Source: Labyrinthula sp. Ha
Taxonomy: Eukaryota > Sar > Bigyra > Labyrinthulida > Labyrinthulaceae
Assembly: GCA_015227615.1 (NCBI GenBank)
Contig: JAALGZ010000020.1
Span: 124,001 to 188,000 of the forward strand
Length of the DNA: 64,000 bases
Direction of reading: 5' to 3'
Both the position numbers and the translations under genes were made by a program. Under the pieces are notes generated by a model. It was not told the origin of the DNA. It was given only the letters and a program-made list of their open reading frames with translations, and searched no databases. This document shows positions 35,125-46,793 of the stretch, piece by piece (the first letter of the stretch is position 1; every line of letters begins with the position of its first letter).

Positions 35125-35256
35125 GGCCTTGTATTGACAATCAATTGAGTTTCAAAAAATAGCCAAAATTACTAGGGAATTATCAGAATCAATAGATAAA
35201 AAAATATGAACAATTTTTTTATAAATAATTATCAATGAATCAAATTCCACACCTAG
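35125..35256 (+). repeat. Desert repeat family, copy 3
   Basis: It starts GGCC, then TATTGACAATCAATTG, then GGGAATTATCAGAATCAAT. It ends ATCAAATTCCACACCTAG. It aligns almost end to end with copy 4. Confidence 0.75.
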
Positions 35257-36413
35257 GTAAAGCAAACAATAAATGAAGAAAAGGTAAACCTAAGTTTGTA
35301 ATAGTTAAGGCAATAGGTATTTTTGAAGAGGATTATAGACAGTAAATTGAAAGCTCTCGAGTACAAAACTTTGAAGAGGAAAATGAGATAGTAGAAAAAT
35401 CAAAAGATGAATATTTTTTAATTAAATGATGAAAATAAGAATTTCCAAAATCATAACTGATTAATATTTGTCAGATAAGAAAATACTAATTATAGATTTA
35501 AATAGAATTGTTTGAATATAATATTAGACGATGGAGTAACGTATCATAAAACAAGCAGTAAAAACTCCAGAAAGTACTCGAGTCATTAGATAACTCGAAG
35601 TAAAAAAATAATTGTCATATCCTGGGGCAAACATATAGCACCGGATATGGGAATCCTACTTAAAGCGAACATAGGGACCATTCTCAACTGTGATAAACAA
35701 ATACCTTGTAGAATATGAATAATATTGGCAGAAATTCATCAGCTAGAAGAATGATTTCACATAAAAAACTGTTAGGTATAATGTTTGAATAGACGGAAGA
35801 ACCGTTAAAAGCTTTGCTAGTAGACTGGGTAGTTCAATTTACATAGCCGTAGCAACTACTCTAGAAATAACTCGAGGAAACTTTGTTCAATATGGCTTTA
35901 AGGAAAGATAAACCGATGAAGTATAATGAGCTTCATCGGTTTTGTTTCTCTCTCTTAACAGCATAATATTAGATGAAAATAAGCTGAAAACACTCATTTA
36001 AGATATTCCATTGAATAGATAATTGGGAACCCAAGTAAACTCCATGCAATCAAAAACACAGATACCAAAAATGTCTTACAGTTTGTTCCAAGAATCGGTT
36101 ATAGAAATACATATAGACACAGCTAGACTATTATTAGCATTTATAAGAGGAAATGAATATACTCTGCTGGTACTTCATACGTGCACAAACTACATTATTC
36201 TTATTTTAATAGCCGTCAAATACCATTTGTCTGGTAAATAAAAACTAATACGAACCAATGAACATTGTGGAAGCATTTATAAGACACATTTAAAAAAAGG
36301 AATCTAATTTAATGATCTAAGGACATATAGTGGATATTACTTAATATTGGAGAACTCAAACTTATATATCTCAAGGTAAATTATTAGATGGAATGCTACA
36401 GCCATAGTGTTAA

Positions 36414-36560
36414 CTACGAGTGGGATTTGATTTTTTGATAATTTTTCAATAAGAAATTCCCCCATATTTTACTTCTTGATTGATTCTGATAATTCCCAAA
36501 TCATTATGATTAATTATTGATAATTAAATAATAATCAATAATAAATTGGGCCACATGGCC
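36414..36560 (-). repeat. Desert repeat family, copy 4
   Basis: On the minus strand it runs GGCC ... TTATTGATTATTATTTAATTATCAATAATTA ... GGGAATTATCAGAATCAAT ... ATCAAATCCCACTCGTAG. The middle block is identical to copy 3 over 19 bases. Confidence 0.75.
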
Positions 36561-36894
36561 TTTGGCCCAGCGGTCAAGAAAAGCTATATTTCATGTTGCT
36601 ACCGTATGGAATTCTCCTAAGAAAGGGTAGATAACTAAAGTTTTTTAACGGTAGAACCTTATTTTACCGTAACAAACCTTTTCACCAGATCTGTACCGAG
36701 GTGGTACCATCACAGGGGTCTTACCTTTATGCTGTCGTAGTACTGTGGTATAGTGTTTTGTTAGGAAACCCAACATATTACCCTGTTGCATTTTATTATT
36801 GGTTCTATCTCAGCCATATGGCCCTGAAATATGGACTTTTATGCGGTGCCTAAATAAAATAAATGTTGTTTGGCAGTCTTATTCAAGTTCATAT

Positions 36895-37043
36895 GGCCAA
36901 GTTCGTTATTGATAATCAATTGGTTGTCAAAACAAAATCAGAATCATTTGATAAAAAACAAAATCCAAATTCTTTTATTGGTAATCAAACTCAAAATCAT
37001 TATCAGATAATTATTGATAAATTTCATCAAATCTTACCCCTAG
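36895..37043 (+). repeat. Desert repeat family, copy 5
   Basis: It starts GGCC, TTATTGATAATCAATTG, TTGTCAAAA, and ends GATAATTATTGATAAATTTCATCAAATCTTACCCCTAG. The head matches copy 3 and the tail matches copy 2. Confidence 0.75.
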
Positions 37044-40000
37044 TGTTAAAATTTAGTTCAGGCGTTACTATGCTAGGTAAACATGAAACCAAAGCTATTT
37101 TATTTAGATGCTATGTACTTTGTCCTTTTAAATTCGTTACGTGGGAGAGGGGGTTATAAATTTGTTAGCATATTTGTAATGAATATTCATATAGGAAATG
37201 TATGTGCGATTGATTTCAAAGTTTTTATTGAAATATTCAATAAGATAAAGCATAATTTGTAAATTTGAATCATCCTTAGACTATGAATCCATTTCAAAAA
37301 TGCAACTAGTCGTCACAAATATTAATGCAAAATTGGGAAATACATGATGCTAACTGAGACAAGCATAGAACAGTTGATGAAACCTATAAAAACCTCAGTA
37401 AAAATTATTAGTCTATATTGTTTGAAGAAGACGATTCAAAAGCAATTGTTGAAGTATAGTCACATGAAGGAAGAATAAAAGGACCATAAGATATAGTAAA
37501 AGTATGAGAAGACCACAAACCTGTTCAAAGACTGTGAAATTTACTTCGTACAACCAAGTTTTATAGCACCAACACTTCTTATATCATTTCCGAATCTATA
37601 AAATTAAAGGGTGTAACATATTTGTGTCGAACTCAGTAGCTGGAAATATTGAAAAAGAAGGTTCAGTGGTAACGAGTGAAACCAAATAGAAAATTCTTGT
37701 ATAAATGGTTGTGGTAAACAAACAACTTCTTCTTAAAAAGTGGGCGAATACTAAGTGCCGCAAAGGTAAGGAGATAACAGGGTAATTTTCAATAAAAAAA
37801 TTAACTAATCTTAATATGAACGAAGATTATATTACAAAAATTCTTGTAGTTATCTGAGGTGAGTATTGAATAGTTACATTTTGGGCCATAGCAATAGCTT
37901 ACTCCTATGTTACTCCAGCTATATCGGTATGGTCATTCACCACTATATGCATAGAAAAGAAATAAACTTGTTAAATTTTACTATAACGCTAGAAATTAAA
38001 ACTCTATCCTAGGATATCTATTTAAGGCTCCTAGCAAGAGGCTAAGAATATGATTGTATAAGAAAAATGTGCAAAGTAACAAAACATATCTACTGATTTC
38101 CATAATCTCCAAGAATATGGTATCAAACCTTACATAATATACGTCTTGATCTAGGACTAAGTAATTTATATTCTGTAGCATATATTTTTACAAGAAGAGA
38201 GTAACGGCAGATTAGTTTCGAACGTATTTCATATATAGATGATATTCTCTATGGTGAAAAACTAAAGCCGAACTATTCATAAAAAAACGAAAAGGACTGC
38301 AAACCAGCTTTTTCAACAGGGATAAAGTATTTACCGGATTACATTTAATAAAAATTTATCAAGAACAGATATTGGTAACTTATATTAAAAGGAGGAATAA
38401 GATCAGAGAAGCGTTATTCATGAAAACTACGACGCCAGTTAATATAACACTGTCAAAATAGCAATAAACATAGGTGGAAGCAAGATACAAAACAACAAGA
38501 AAAATACGAAGAAAACTGTTGGATATATAGATCAAAGGCCTAGAGGACGGAGAGCACTTGTTCTATATATATTATACTACCTCATCAGACATTTACAAGA
38601 TCCCACACATGTTTTTTTCAAAAAGAGAAAAGGCATCTTCCTATGCATTCGTTAAATAAGTAAAAACAAAGAAGAACATGCAAGATTGGGGCAAAAAGCA
38701 AGATTTAAGTGCTCTTAGGCCCCTTATGTTTAATAATGCTAGTGATTCAAAGGTAGAATGGAACATGTGTTTGTTAAGGAATTTAGTACTTCGTTCCAGA
38801 TGGAAAGAAAAATAGCAGTTAGGCTAAACAAAGTAGCAGTTAGTTGCATGGGATTACCGAGCGCGGTCAAGAATTTAAAAATACACTATATTACTCCTCG
38901 AAGAGTTATGAGTTATATTGACAACAGAAGTGTTAGTGAATTCTCAAAGCGTCATTACAATGGTAAAGGATAGAAAATTTACTAAGCAAACTAACTATTT
39001 ACTAATACAAAGTTCACCCTCATATTGTATAAGTTTGATAATGAATACGGTAGTTTAAGAAACAATCACCAGCATAAAGAGCAAAGTTTTTATATACATA
39101 AAGGCAGCCCCTAATCGTGGATCTAGAAAGTTAAAAAGATAGAATCTTTTTAGTTGTACCAAGAAATAGAAGATATTGATAATAATGTCTAATATTTTTA
39201 ATGTCTAGTAAATTTATTCCATGATGTATGATGTGAATATTTTATTTGGCACCAAACTGGTCTAAGAATAAGAAAACTTCCAGGGTAAAAAATATGTTCT
39301 ATTATGTTTTCTAATGGAGGTAGTGCTTATAAGGCTGATAAAATCAATGAATTCATATAATATCTTCGATAAGATTTATACATTCAAGATTCTTTACTCG
39401 GTTAAAATACCTTAGAATATACAACGAATACCTCTATTTGTATTATTTAATTATATTCGAGTTTATATTCCATCATTCTTAATACAAACATATGAAGGAA
39501 ATTTACCATTATTGAATAGTTGCAAATTTGATTCGGGGACATCTTTTACCTATATTTTGCAAAAAAAAGGAAAGTAATATAAGGTCATTTCATTTTGTTT
39601 TACGATATATATGTTCTTGTACAGACCTGTCCATATGTACATGGTCGATTATTTGATCTTACCTTTACTAATCGGTACAAATGCTAGAAAGTATATGATT
39701 TAATAAAAACTGGTCTTTTGGCAGTGGAACTAATATTCCAGAAAATGTAATTCTAAGACCCGGTCAATCATGCAAATGGGAAGTGCCTTATAATTGCTGC
39801 ACATTTGGCACTGCCACGCAAATGTTCCGAAAAAGATAACTCAGTAGAGACCAAATACCCAAAGTGTTTCTTGAAAGTGTTAACGTAGTTTCATTCAAGA
39901 TGTTAGTGTTAAATATTTTTATTGCTAATGGATGGAAAATGTGAATGAACGAGTCTGTATTTTTAAACTGAAACTATACAAACAATCGTAACATGAAAGC

Positions 40001-40799
40001 GTTATAAATGTTAGATTATCTCCCAGATATAAGTATTAGAGACTTCATATGGATATTTTTTCATTAGTACTTAACTTTAGTGTTGTGAAGAAGGTATTAA
40101 GTTTAGGCTGTGTTCGAGGATAAATAGTACAGTATTTATTTCTGGCATAAGTCGCTCAAAGGCATAGGGTAGCCTAGACCGCATCTTTATCTCTAGGTTC
40201 AGTTGAACAAGCGCTACCTTCATCTAGCAATTTCAAAGTAAATATTCTATTTTAAATGATCGTGATAAGATTTTGTACTATCACTACAGGATAAAATCCT
40301 TTCGGGTAAGGAATAAAACACAGAACGTGCTCATATTTGTGATAGTTAGAATTAGTTAAATATGTCGAAAACTCAAATTCATTTTAACTTGCCACTACGA
40401 GAGCATTAATTGGGAGCATATGACGTAATATTTTGACCAAGACATAAAATTCTTGATTTTAAGCTCATTGGTTTAACTAAACACGGGTATATTTATAAAA
40501 TTATTTCTATAGAAGAAAGTGTTATGGTTTTGATTATTAAAATAGTTGCGCAAAATTTTAATTAAGAATAATCGAGACCCTGAAGTTTCAAATCGAGTTA
40601 AAACTTTCTTTTTGTAATATGCTAATGAGTTTTATATTTAAAGCTTCAATAATTGTTTTCTACGTAAACAGTAGTTAGAAGAAGAAGTTTTTAATTAGAA
40701 AATTTCCACTTAGTCAAAAAACAAGTGCAACCTTTTGTGAAGCACCAAATAGGTGTTTGTGTTTGAGGAATTTGTCATTGCCGACTGGTTGTTGATTAA

Positions 40800-41270
40800 A
40801 AAATATTCCAGATATGGTCCAAAAAATTATTGATACTAACTCATGCATTGGTGCAAGTAATATTATGAAGCACCTCTTAGTGCCATTGGCTGATATGTGT
40901 TCTTATCACGCCAAACCTCATTTACTCGAGCTGTTTTTCAGACCATAGTATGACAGATGGCATGAACTGGTATGTTCAAGAAGAACTTAGGTTCCTCTAG
41001 CGATAAATTCAGTCTTTAAAAAAATATCTCCAAAGCAGATCACCCTTCACGGAGCAAGGGAAATCGAGGAATATTATTCAAGATTTGAGAAAGCTAGTGA
41101 TCTAAGAGGTTGCGCTTATGAACAAAACCGATTGGTCTCATCTATGCTCATTGAACCAGCATCGATGAACTATGTATATTCATCACTCAATAAATGACCA
41201 AACCAAATACCAGAAGAAACAATTAAAAATAGAAAAAGTTTTATCTTTGTAGTTCATATGGAACAACTGG
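40800..41270 (+). mobile_element. Gag-like fossil of an LTR-type retroelement (fragment)
   Basis: Around 41030-41165 the translated plus strand contains 'I-E-E-Y-Y-S-R-F-E-K-A-S-D-L' followed by a helical stretch. This is the pattern of the retrotransposon gag (retrotrans_gag) domain, in which a conserved Tyr-x-x-x-Phe precedes the helix bundle. The stretch is heavily decayed, with several breaks, and I see no LTR, protease, RT or integrase next to it. It looks old. Confidence 0.3.
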
Positions 41271-41811
41271 AATGGTTGCATGTCGAAGAATGCGCTCTTT
41301 GTTAAAAACAATTCTAACTCACTTTGAGCATCTAAAACAAAATTAACTCAATAGCTGCCTAAGACATATTATTTTAATACTTCTTAAAAACAGAAGGGTT
41401 AAAATTATTAATGTATATGTTTCTCACAGCTTTCTTCGTTTTTCTTTACCACTACCATTTAAAATGACATAATCTGAATTCTATCAAGAAAAGTTAAATA
41501 ATCTTGTCTACTTAACTCATCCTATAGGATAAATATTTCTGAATTGCATCGAATATCACGAGCCCGGAAATTTTCACTATTTTCAACAGATAGATTATCG
41601 AGAGTGATAGATAGATAGAAATTTGTGTCAAGATGGTCTCATTATTTCGTAAGATATATCTAGTTTTCATATCAAGTATGTCTAAAAAAGATATTACATA
41701 ATAAAAGTGTTTCGTTTAATCCCAGTTGCGGAACTTGAAATAGAATCGACCACTTTTTCCATATCTTTTCAAATAAGCGAAACAAGCAATTCCAAATAGA
41801 AAAGCTCAGAT

Positions 41812-44248
41812 ATGTTGTATTTTCCTACGGGAAGGGCTCTTCTAAAGAAAGTTACGGTTTCTGCCGACATCTTCGATCAAGACGCCACGACAGAAGTACA
41901 ACACAAATTTCAAATTGAGAAGCTTTTCAGAGAGAAAGAAGCTAGTTTTAGTTTCCCACTGGATAGTTTCGCAGCGATTTATGACTTTGAAACAAGTTTT
42001 CTGAATAAGAAAGGACGAATGCTCAAGAATTTGCTAGGTGAGGCAAAAGAAAAAGAAGAGGCGAGAGAATAGTTTGAACAAGCGAAAGCCAACATGCAAA
42101 CGGCCCAGTTGTTAGAGAATGATTCACACGATTGCGGGGAAAGATTCACAGTGTCTCTAGGCAACATTCCCATCAACTGCGACTTCGTTGTGACAAGAAT
42201 CAAATACCTAACGAGACTGGATTCTGATGGAGAACAAAACAGCTGGAGATTTATCGTGCCAACAAGGTATAAGCAGAATGTTGAAAATTATCAAGCTGTT
42301 TCTTATTTCACAAAGCCAAGCTCAAGCTCAAGCAGCCTTGTCGATTTTGAAGTTGATATAAATATAGAAGGAAGTAACAAAATAAAGAGTGTAGAAAGTA
42401 TAAACCATACTGCACCAGTTATGAACACGAGGAAAAAAAAAAATTCTTGAAGTTCTCTAGAAATAATATATTGCTTGATAAAGATTTTGTTGTAGCTATC
42501 ACTCTAGAAGGAAAACATAACAGATCTCTAGCGGTGCAGAAGTGGTTTTCTCATGAAAATGAAGAGTTTAAGGGTGCTCTTCCTGCCCGAGTGAGATTAC
42601 TGGTTAGTATTCCTTCAAAAATTATGAAGAAGACTATGAAAAAAGATTTTATATTCTTGATTGATAGGAGTGGAAGTATGAAGGGAAACAGAATTGAGCA
42701 TGCTAGGAAGGCACTTCAAATATGCCTTTCTTCTTTGCCAGAAAACAGTCGATTTGATATTTGCTCATTCGGATCTTCCCATACGTTTCTTTTTGATACA
42801 CCTGTTGATAATTCTATAGACAATCTTTCAAAAGCCAGGGAACATGTTAATCAGATCCTTGCTGACTATGGAGGTACAGAAGTCCTATTACCTATGAAAC
42901 GAATCTTTGAAACAGTAGATACCCATCCAACTGCTATTTTTCTTCTTACAGATGGAGCAGTGAAACATCGTCAAGAGGTGATTAAAGAAGTTCAGCAAAA
43001 TATTAAGCATAAACCAATACAAATATTTACTTGTGGAATTGGTACATCGGTACAAAGAGATTTGGTCAAGGGTCTTGCTCAAGTAGGTAGAGGTACAACA
43101 ACTTATATATCTCAAGGTGAGAGAATGAATGCAAAACTTATAACCCAACTCCAAGCAGCTAGATCCCCAGTGGGAAGTAACGTATACGCTGAAGTAGAGA
43201 ATATATCTCGGCATTCCTCATCAAACATTTTTGAAAGAAGCTCTGTTAAAGCAGTTTTTGACGGCCAGTTGATAGAACTCTTTTTCATGCTGAAGAAGAA
43301 TGAACTAAAAACTCATCGTATAGGTCGAGTAAAGGTGTTTGGAAACTTTGAACAGGAAAGAGTATTGCTAGGAGAATTCTTGTTGAAAGATGCCATAGAG
43401 GCTACTATTGATATATTTAAGGTTGCCGCCCGTGCCAGGCTTAAAGACAGCGAGTTAAAGCAGAAAGAAACTAAATCAGAGAGAAAAATTGGGGCAAAAT
43501 TGGCTTTATGTACTAATCTAGTTTCAAAGTATACGTCCCTTGTTGCTGTGGACTCCAAGAGACTAAATAGGAAACTAAGGGAAGAAGTAATCCCACAAAA
43601 AGCGATCATCCAATTCAGATGTAGATGCCAGATAAGACAAAAAGGGGTTTTTTCTAAAACTCTTGGCATCGGTTTTAGTCCTGGGGTGGCTAGTGGAATG
43701 CTAAGTCCAGGGCTACAAGTACTACCAATTTATGGAGTGCCATCATCCAGGAGTTCAGCAAGACAAAGAGGCCTTCCTGCGCGTTCTCAAGGTTATAGAA
43801 GCTCGGAAATTCCTGTGAGAAGTTATGAATCTAGGTCCCCATCAGTTGCGCAAAAAAGAAAATTTCTACTAAACAGAAAGTTTAAGCGGAAAGATAAGGT
43901 TCAGTTAAACTCTGGTGGAGATTTGGAAGAAAAAAGTCTAAACCAGAAGCTAAATTGGAGAATAACAAGTTGGAGGATACATTAGATGAACTTGTTTTGT
44001 TTCAAAATCCTGATGGCTCTTTCCAGGAGAAACAACAGGTATTTTCACTGCTTGGGCTGGTCGGCAATTTTGAAAAGACATTGTTGACTGCAGTTGTTGT
44101 AGTTTTTCTCGAAACCCAGTTAGAGAAGCTTCAACAAGAATGGATTTTGATTCATGAAAAGGCGATGAACTTCCTAAACAAATCTGGGAATCAATCTAAA
44201 CTCTTAGAAGAGGCAACGGCTTTACTTAAGAAAAATATTGGTACATGA
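41812..44248 (+). pseudogene. VIT + von Willebrand A domain protein gene (VWA5/PARP4-like), coding frame interrupted
   Basis: The conceptual product begins at ATG 41812. A VIT domain covers about 41830-42350, including the hallmark 'F-P-L-D-S-F-A-A-I-Y' and 'E-A-K-E-K-E-E-A-R-E'. A VWA domain starts near 42640 with a full metal site: D-R-S-G-S (D-x-S-x-S), a later Thr, and 'L-L-T-D-G-A'. A basic linker and a C-terminal helical piece (43955-44248, 'E-L-V-L-F-Q-N-P-D-G-S-F') follow. Three interruptions are seen: an in-frame TAG at 42070-42072 inside the conserved VIT helix, a frame change in an A11 run near 42433-42443, and another in an A6 run near 43935. Each frame change is consistent with one missing A. 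Mini-introns of 35 nt (from 42419) or 32 nt (from 43917) would also restore frame but have poor borders. It could be a young pseudogene or contain homopolymer sequencing errors; the TAG would still need explaining. Confidence 0.75.
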
Positions 44249-45008
44249 AAGAATATTATTTGGAGAGTGTATATGTAATTATGAATATCTTATTTTTCTA
44301 TGAATATTTCAATCTCAGTCAAGCCTTTCATTACAACACACACAGAAAGCTTTATTTCCCCTGGAAGGATTCTTTATTACTTCATATTGTGCAAATAGCA
44401 AAAATTGCATAAAAAACAAATATAGAGTACAAGTCGAGATTTAGAGTATTAGCATTAGTAACTGAAGAGAAAAGCATAAAGACTTAACAAGAAAAGCGCA
44501 CATGGGAATATTTCAATGGCAGGTTGAGGGAACTACCCAACAAAACAAATAACCCTCTTCTCATGTGAAAATTACTCTCAAAAACTTCCTCGAAGAAACA
44601 TATAATGGAGTACGCGCTTCTGCCTCTAATGTTAGCTTTCAATGAACCTAGCTCTAGGGAAAAAGATGCCAATAGACAAAGTTACATGTCTAGTCTCAGG
44701 ATCCTCCTCAAGCTTCTCTAAATATAAGGTTAGTTTTTGCATAACTTCTTGAAATATTACATTTGTTTCTTTGACAGAGCATTTTCTCATTTTATGAAGA
44801 TGGCAGCTTCATTCAAACATTTTTTTTTCTTAATGTACAACTAAGTCAATCGTGCTCATAATCTATATTGTCTAAAAACTATTCCCTTAATCAAAAGACC
44901 GTTGGAATTGCCAAAGCTTAGAACTAAATTTTAAGGTAAATGTTTTTCTTATTCAATGGACACATATATTACAACCCCAGTAATATATGCGTAAAACTTC
45001 TACTATTG
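44249..45008. other. Intergenic DNA, no gene seen
   Basis: AT-rich spacer of 760 bp. A 62-codon minus-strand frame (44484-44672) has no signal, domain or composition that supports it. Confidence 0.55.
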
Positions 45009-45263
45009 TCACATTTCTTGTTCTTCATCTCTTTCCTGTTTTAGTCTCTGATTTGTTTCTCGTCGTTTGACTCTCTCGTTCCACTTTCTCCTTTCTTTTT
45101 CAGAAAATGGTTTAGCAATTTCCACGTTGGTAGTTTTTCGATTTAATACATATTCGTTCAAAGCATAGTAAGCAGTTCCTGCCACAAGCCAGGGCGCAGC
45201 TATGCCTCCAATTCTCTTTAAATTCATGGCTCGACTAGAATTCAAAATTTTTAGTAATGTCAT
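45009..45263 (-). CDS. Small single-pass membrane protein (84 aa), function unknown
   Basis: The product has a short basic N-terminus and one hydrophobic segment at about residues 20-38 (I-G-G-I-A-A-P-W-L-V-A-G-T-A-Y-Y-A-L). A strongly charged helical tail follows, rich in Lys/Arg/Glu (K-E-R-R-K-W-N-E-R-V-K-R-R). This architecture resembles small mitochondrial inner-membrane assembly or subunit proteins, but no specific family is recognised. An alternative start is the Met at residue 13. It lies about 290 bp downstream of the oxidoreductase stop on the same strand. Gene status rests on composition and the clean hydrophobic/charged partition only. Confidence 0.5.
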   Translation of the reverse strand: MTLLKILNSSRAMNLKRIGGIAAPWLVAGTAYYALNEYVLNRKTTNVEIAKPFSEKERRKWNERVKRRETNQRLKQERDEEQEM

Positions 45264-45555
45264 ATTAAGATATTAATTCAAGGCAGCGAAAGATATCAAC
45301 GAGTGCAGCCAGACTTCAGGTTATGAGAACCCATGAGAAAAATTGTGTGAATAGAAGAACAAAGATATTAGTATAATTTATGATCTAAAATCAGTTCTTC
45401 AGTTAATTATTCCAAAGCAAGTTACACGTTGTGGGAGAGTATCTTCGACATACTGCCTGAGATGGAACACACATAAGGTCAAAAGAATTGCGCAGAGTCA
45501 AAATGTGCATCATATGTACATTTAAGGCACGGAAAAAGTGCAATATTTTAAACAT

Positions 45556-46793
45556 CTATAGTCTGAAAACAACCTTTCCAACATTTTTTCTTGATTTGAT
45601 ACTTGCAAAGCCAGCCCACAAAGAACTCTTGTCCTTCAAATCAACAATCTCCTGAATCACTACTGATTTTGGATTTCCATAGATTTTACTCGTTCTTTCC
45701 AGGCGCTCAATAGTAGGTAAACATCTTCCAATTCTCATCACTATGTTTTTTGGGTTCATCCAGGGTAAATAGGTTTGAAGAATCGTTCCTAAGGTCTTTT
45801 CATGCATATCTACTGGATGCCAAGAAGCTCCAGGTTTTAACACAGGAGTTAATAACTCAAAGTATTGGAAGGAATTCACCGCTCCATAAACTACATCAAA
45901 CGCATCTTGGTTCTTCTCATCCTGCAGAAAGGCTTTAACATCATCATCCACGTTGTAATTTAAAACCTCCTTTGCACCCATCTTCCTGACGATGTCATTG
46001 TTTTTCGCCGAGTTAATGCTTACGAGTCTTTTATCTTTGTCTTGCTCTTGTCTAAGATATTCCAACACAGATAAACCACATCCGCCAGAACCTCCAATAA
46101 CAAGGATATTCTTGTCTTGAAATCCACCTGGAATCTCATCAAGATAGACAAACGCAGTTATTCCAACCAAAGGAACAGCTGCTGCTTGTTCAAAAGAAAG
46201 TGATGTTGGCTTTGGATAGGTGCCTTGGCAGTTTGCCACAGCATATTCTGCAAAGGATCCAAGGAAAGTCATTCCATAAACCTCTTGGTCCTTCTTAAGG
46301 TGACTACAGTCAGAGCTGCTTCCTTTTGCAACAACGATGCCTGCAAAATCTTTTCCAGGCACATAGTCTTTCAAATAATGAATAAAAGGAAATGCCGCAT
46401 AGTTTCCTCTAAAATCCGCTGGACTATAAATAAAAACAAAACAAGAATATACTTAATCCCAGCCGCCTTTACTTTAATCAACACTTGCGTGTGACTGAAA
46501 TTAGGTATTTCCAAATCTTCCTTCCATTCCACCTCGTGATCAGGACGAAGAGAAGTTGAATAAACAGCACCTTTCATAGTGTCAACTGGTACATAATCTT
46601 TTCCGATATTCGTTTCGTGAAAATTTTCCACCGACGGGAGAAAAGGAAAGAGTCCGTTAAAAAGGTAAACGAAGAAAGCGCTGAAAACAGAAAGTAGAAA
46701 AAGGGAAATTTTTGGAGAGCAGCGAATAAAGCTTACGATGGTTAGGGTGATGAATATCTCACCGATAGCTGTTAAACTGATGTATTGATCCAT
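45556..46793 (-). CDS. Membrane-anchored zinc-free quinone-oxidoreductase-like MDR protein, copy 1 (two exons, 29-nt intron)
   Basis: The exons are 46793-46453 and 46423-45556, giving 402 residues. The N-terminus has two hydrophobic helices (about residues 5-22 and 28-48), so the enzyme is probably membrane-attached. The GroES-like catalytic fold begins near residue 70 ('M-K-G-A-V-Y'). The splice creates the family signature I-N-P-A-D-F-R-G; without splicing the frame is lost. 'P-G-K-D-F-A-G-I-V' and 'E-Q-A-A-A-V-P-L-V-G-I-T-A-F' follow. The Rossmann nucleotide motif is 'I-G-G-S-G-G-C-G' (G-x-G-x-x-G type, NADPH). No structural-zinc Cys cluster is present, consistent with QOR/RTN4IP1-like reductases. 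The reaction, NAD(P)H-dependent reduction of a quinone or enone, is inferred from the family. A partly homogenised, broken paralogue lies at 54.8-62.8 kb. Confidence 0.88.
46424..46452 (-). other. 29-nt spliceosomal-type mini-intron
   Basis: On the minus strand it begins GTATATTCTTG and ends TTTATTTATAG. Removing it joins ATT-AA|T to CCA-GCG-GAT, restoring the I-N-P-A-D-F motif that is conserved in this enzyme family and keeping the downstream frame. The same 29-nt interval, ending CAG, is at 62433-62461 in the second copy. Confidence 0.9.

Larger units (their letters stand above)
32232..41811. other. 9.6-kb gene desert with dispersed repeats and a gag-like fossil
   Basis: Stop-rich AT-rich DNA without a convincing gene. 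It holds four of the five copies I found of a ~150-bp repeat family (34.8-37.0 kb) and a decayed gag-like stretch near 40.8-41.3 kb. Short frames such as 34796-35002 (minus) and 36863-37159 (plus) look alike when translated, but only because both lie in copies of the repeat. Confidence 0.6.

Noticed and set aside
36863-37159. Small gene at 36.9 kb whose peptide resembles that of 34796-35002 on the other strand
   Set aside because: Both frames lie in copies of the same dispersed repeat, and other copies do not keep the frame.
42070-42072. TAG reassigned to a sense codon in this organism
   Set aside because: TAG ends the first gene at 1483-1485, and only this damaged gene would need the reassignment.
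42419-42453. A 35-nt mini-intron explaining the frame change in the VIT/VWA gene
   Set aside because: The length fits the frame, but the acceptor (..CTTGAAG) lacks the T-rich end seen in the 29-nt intron, and one missing A in the A11 run is simpler.
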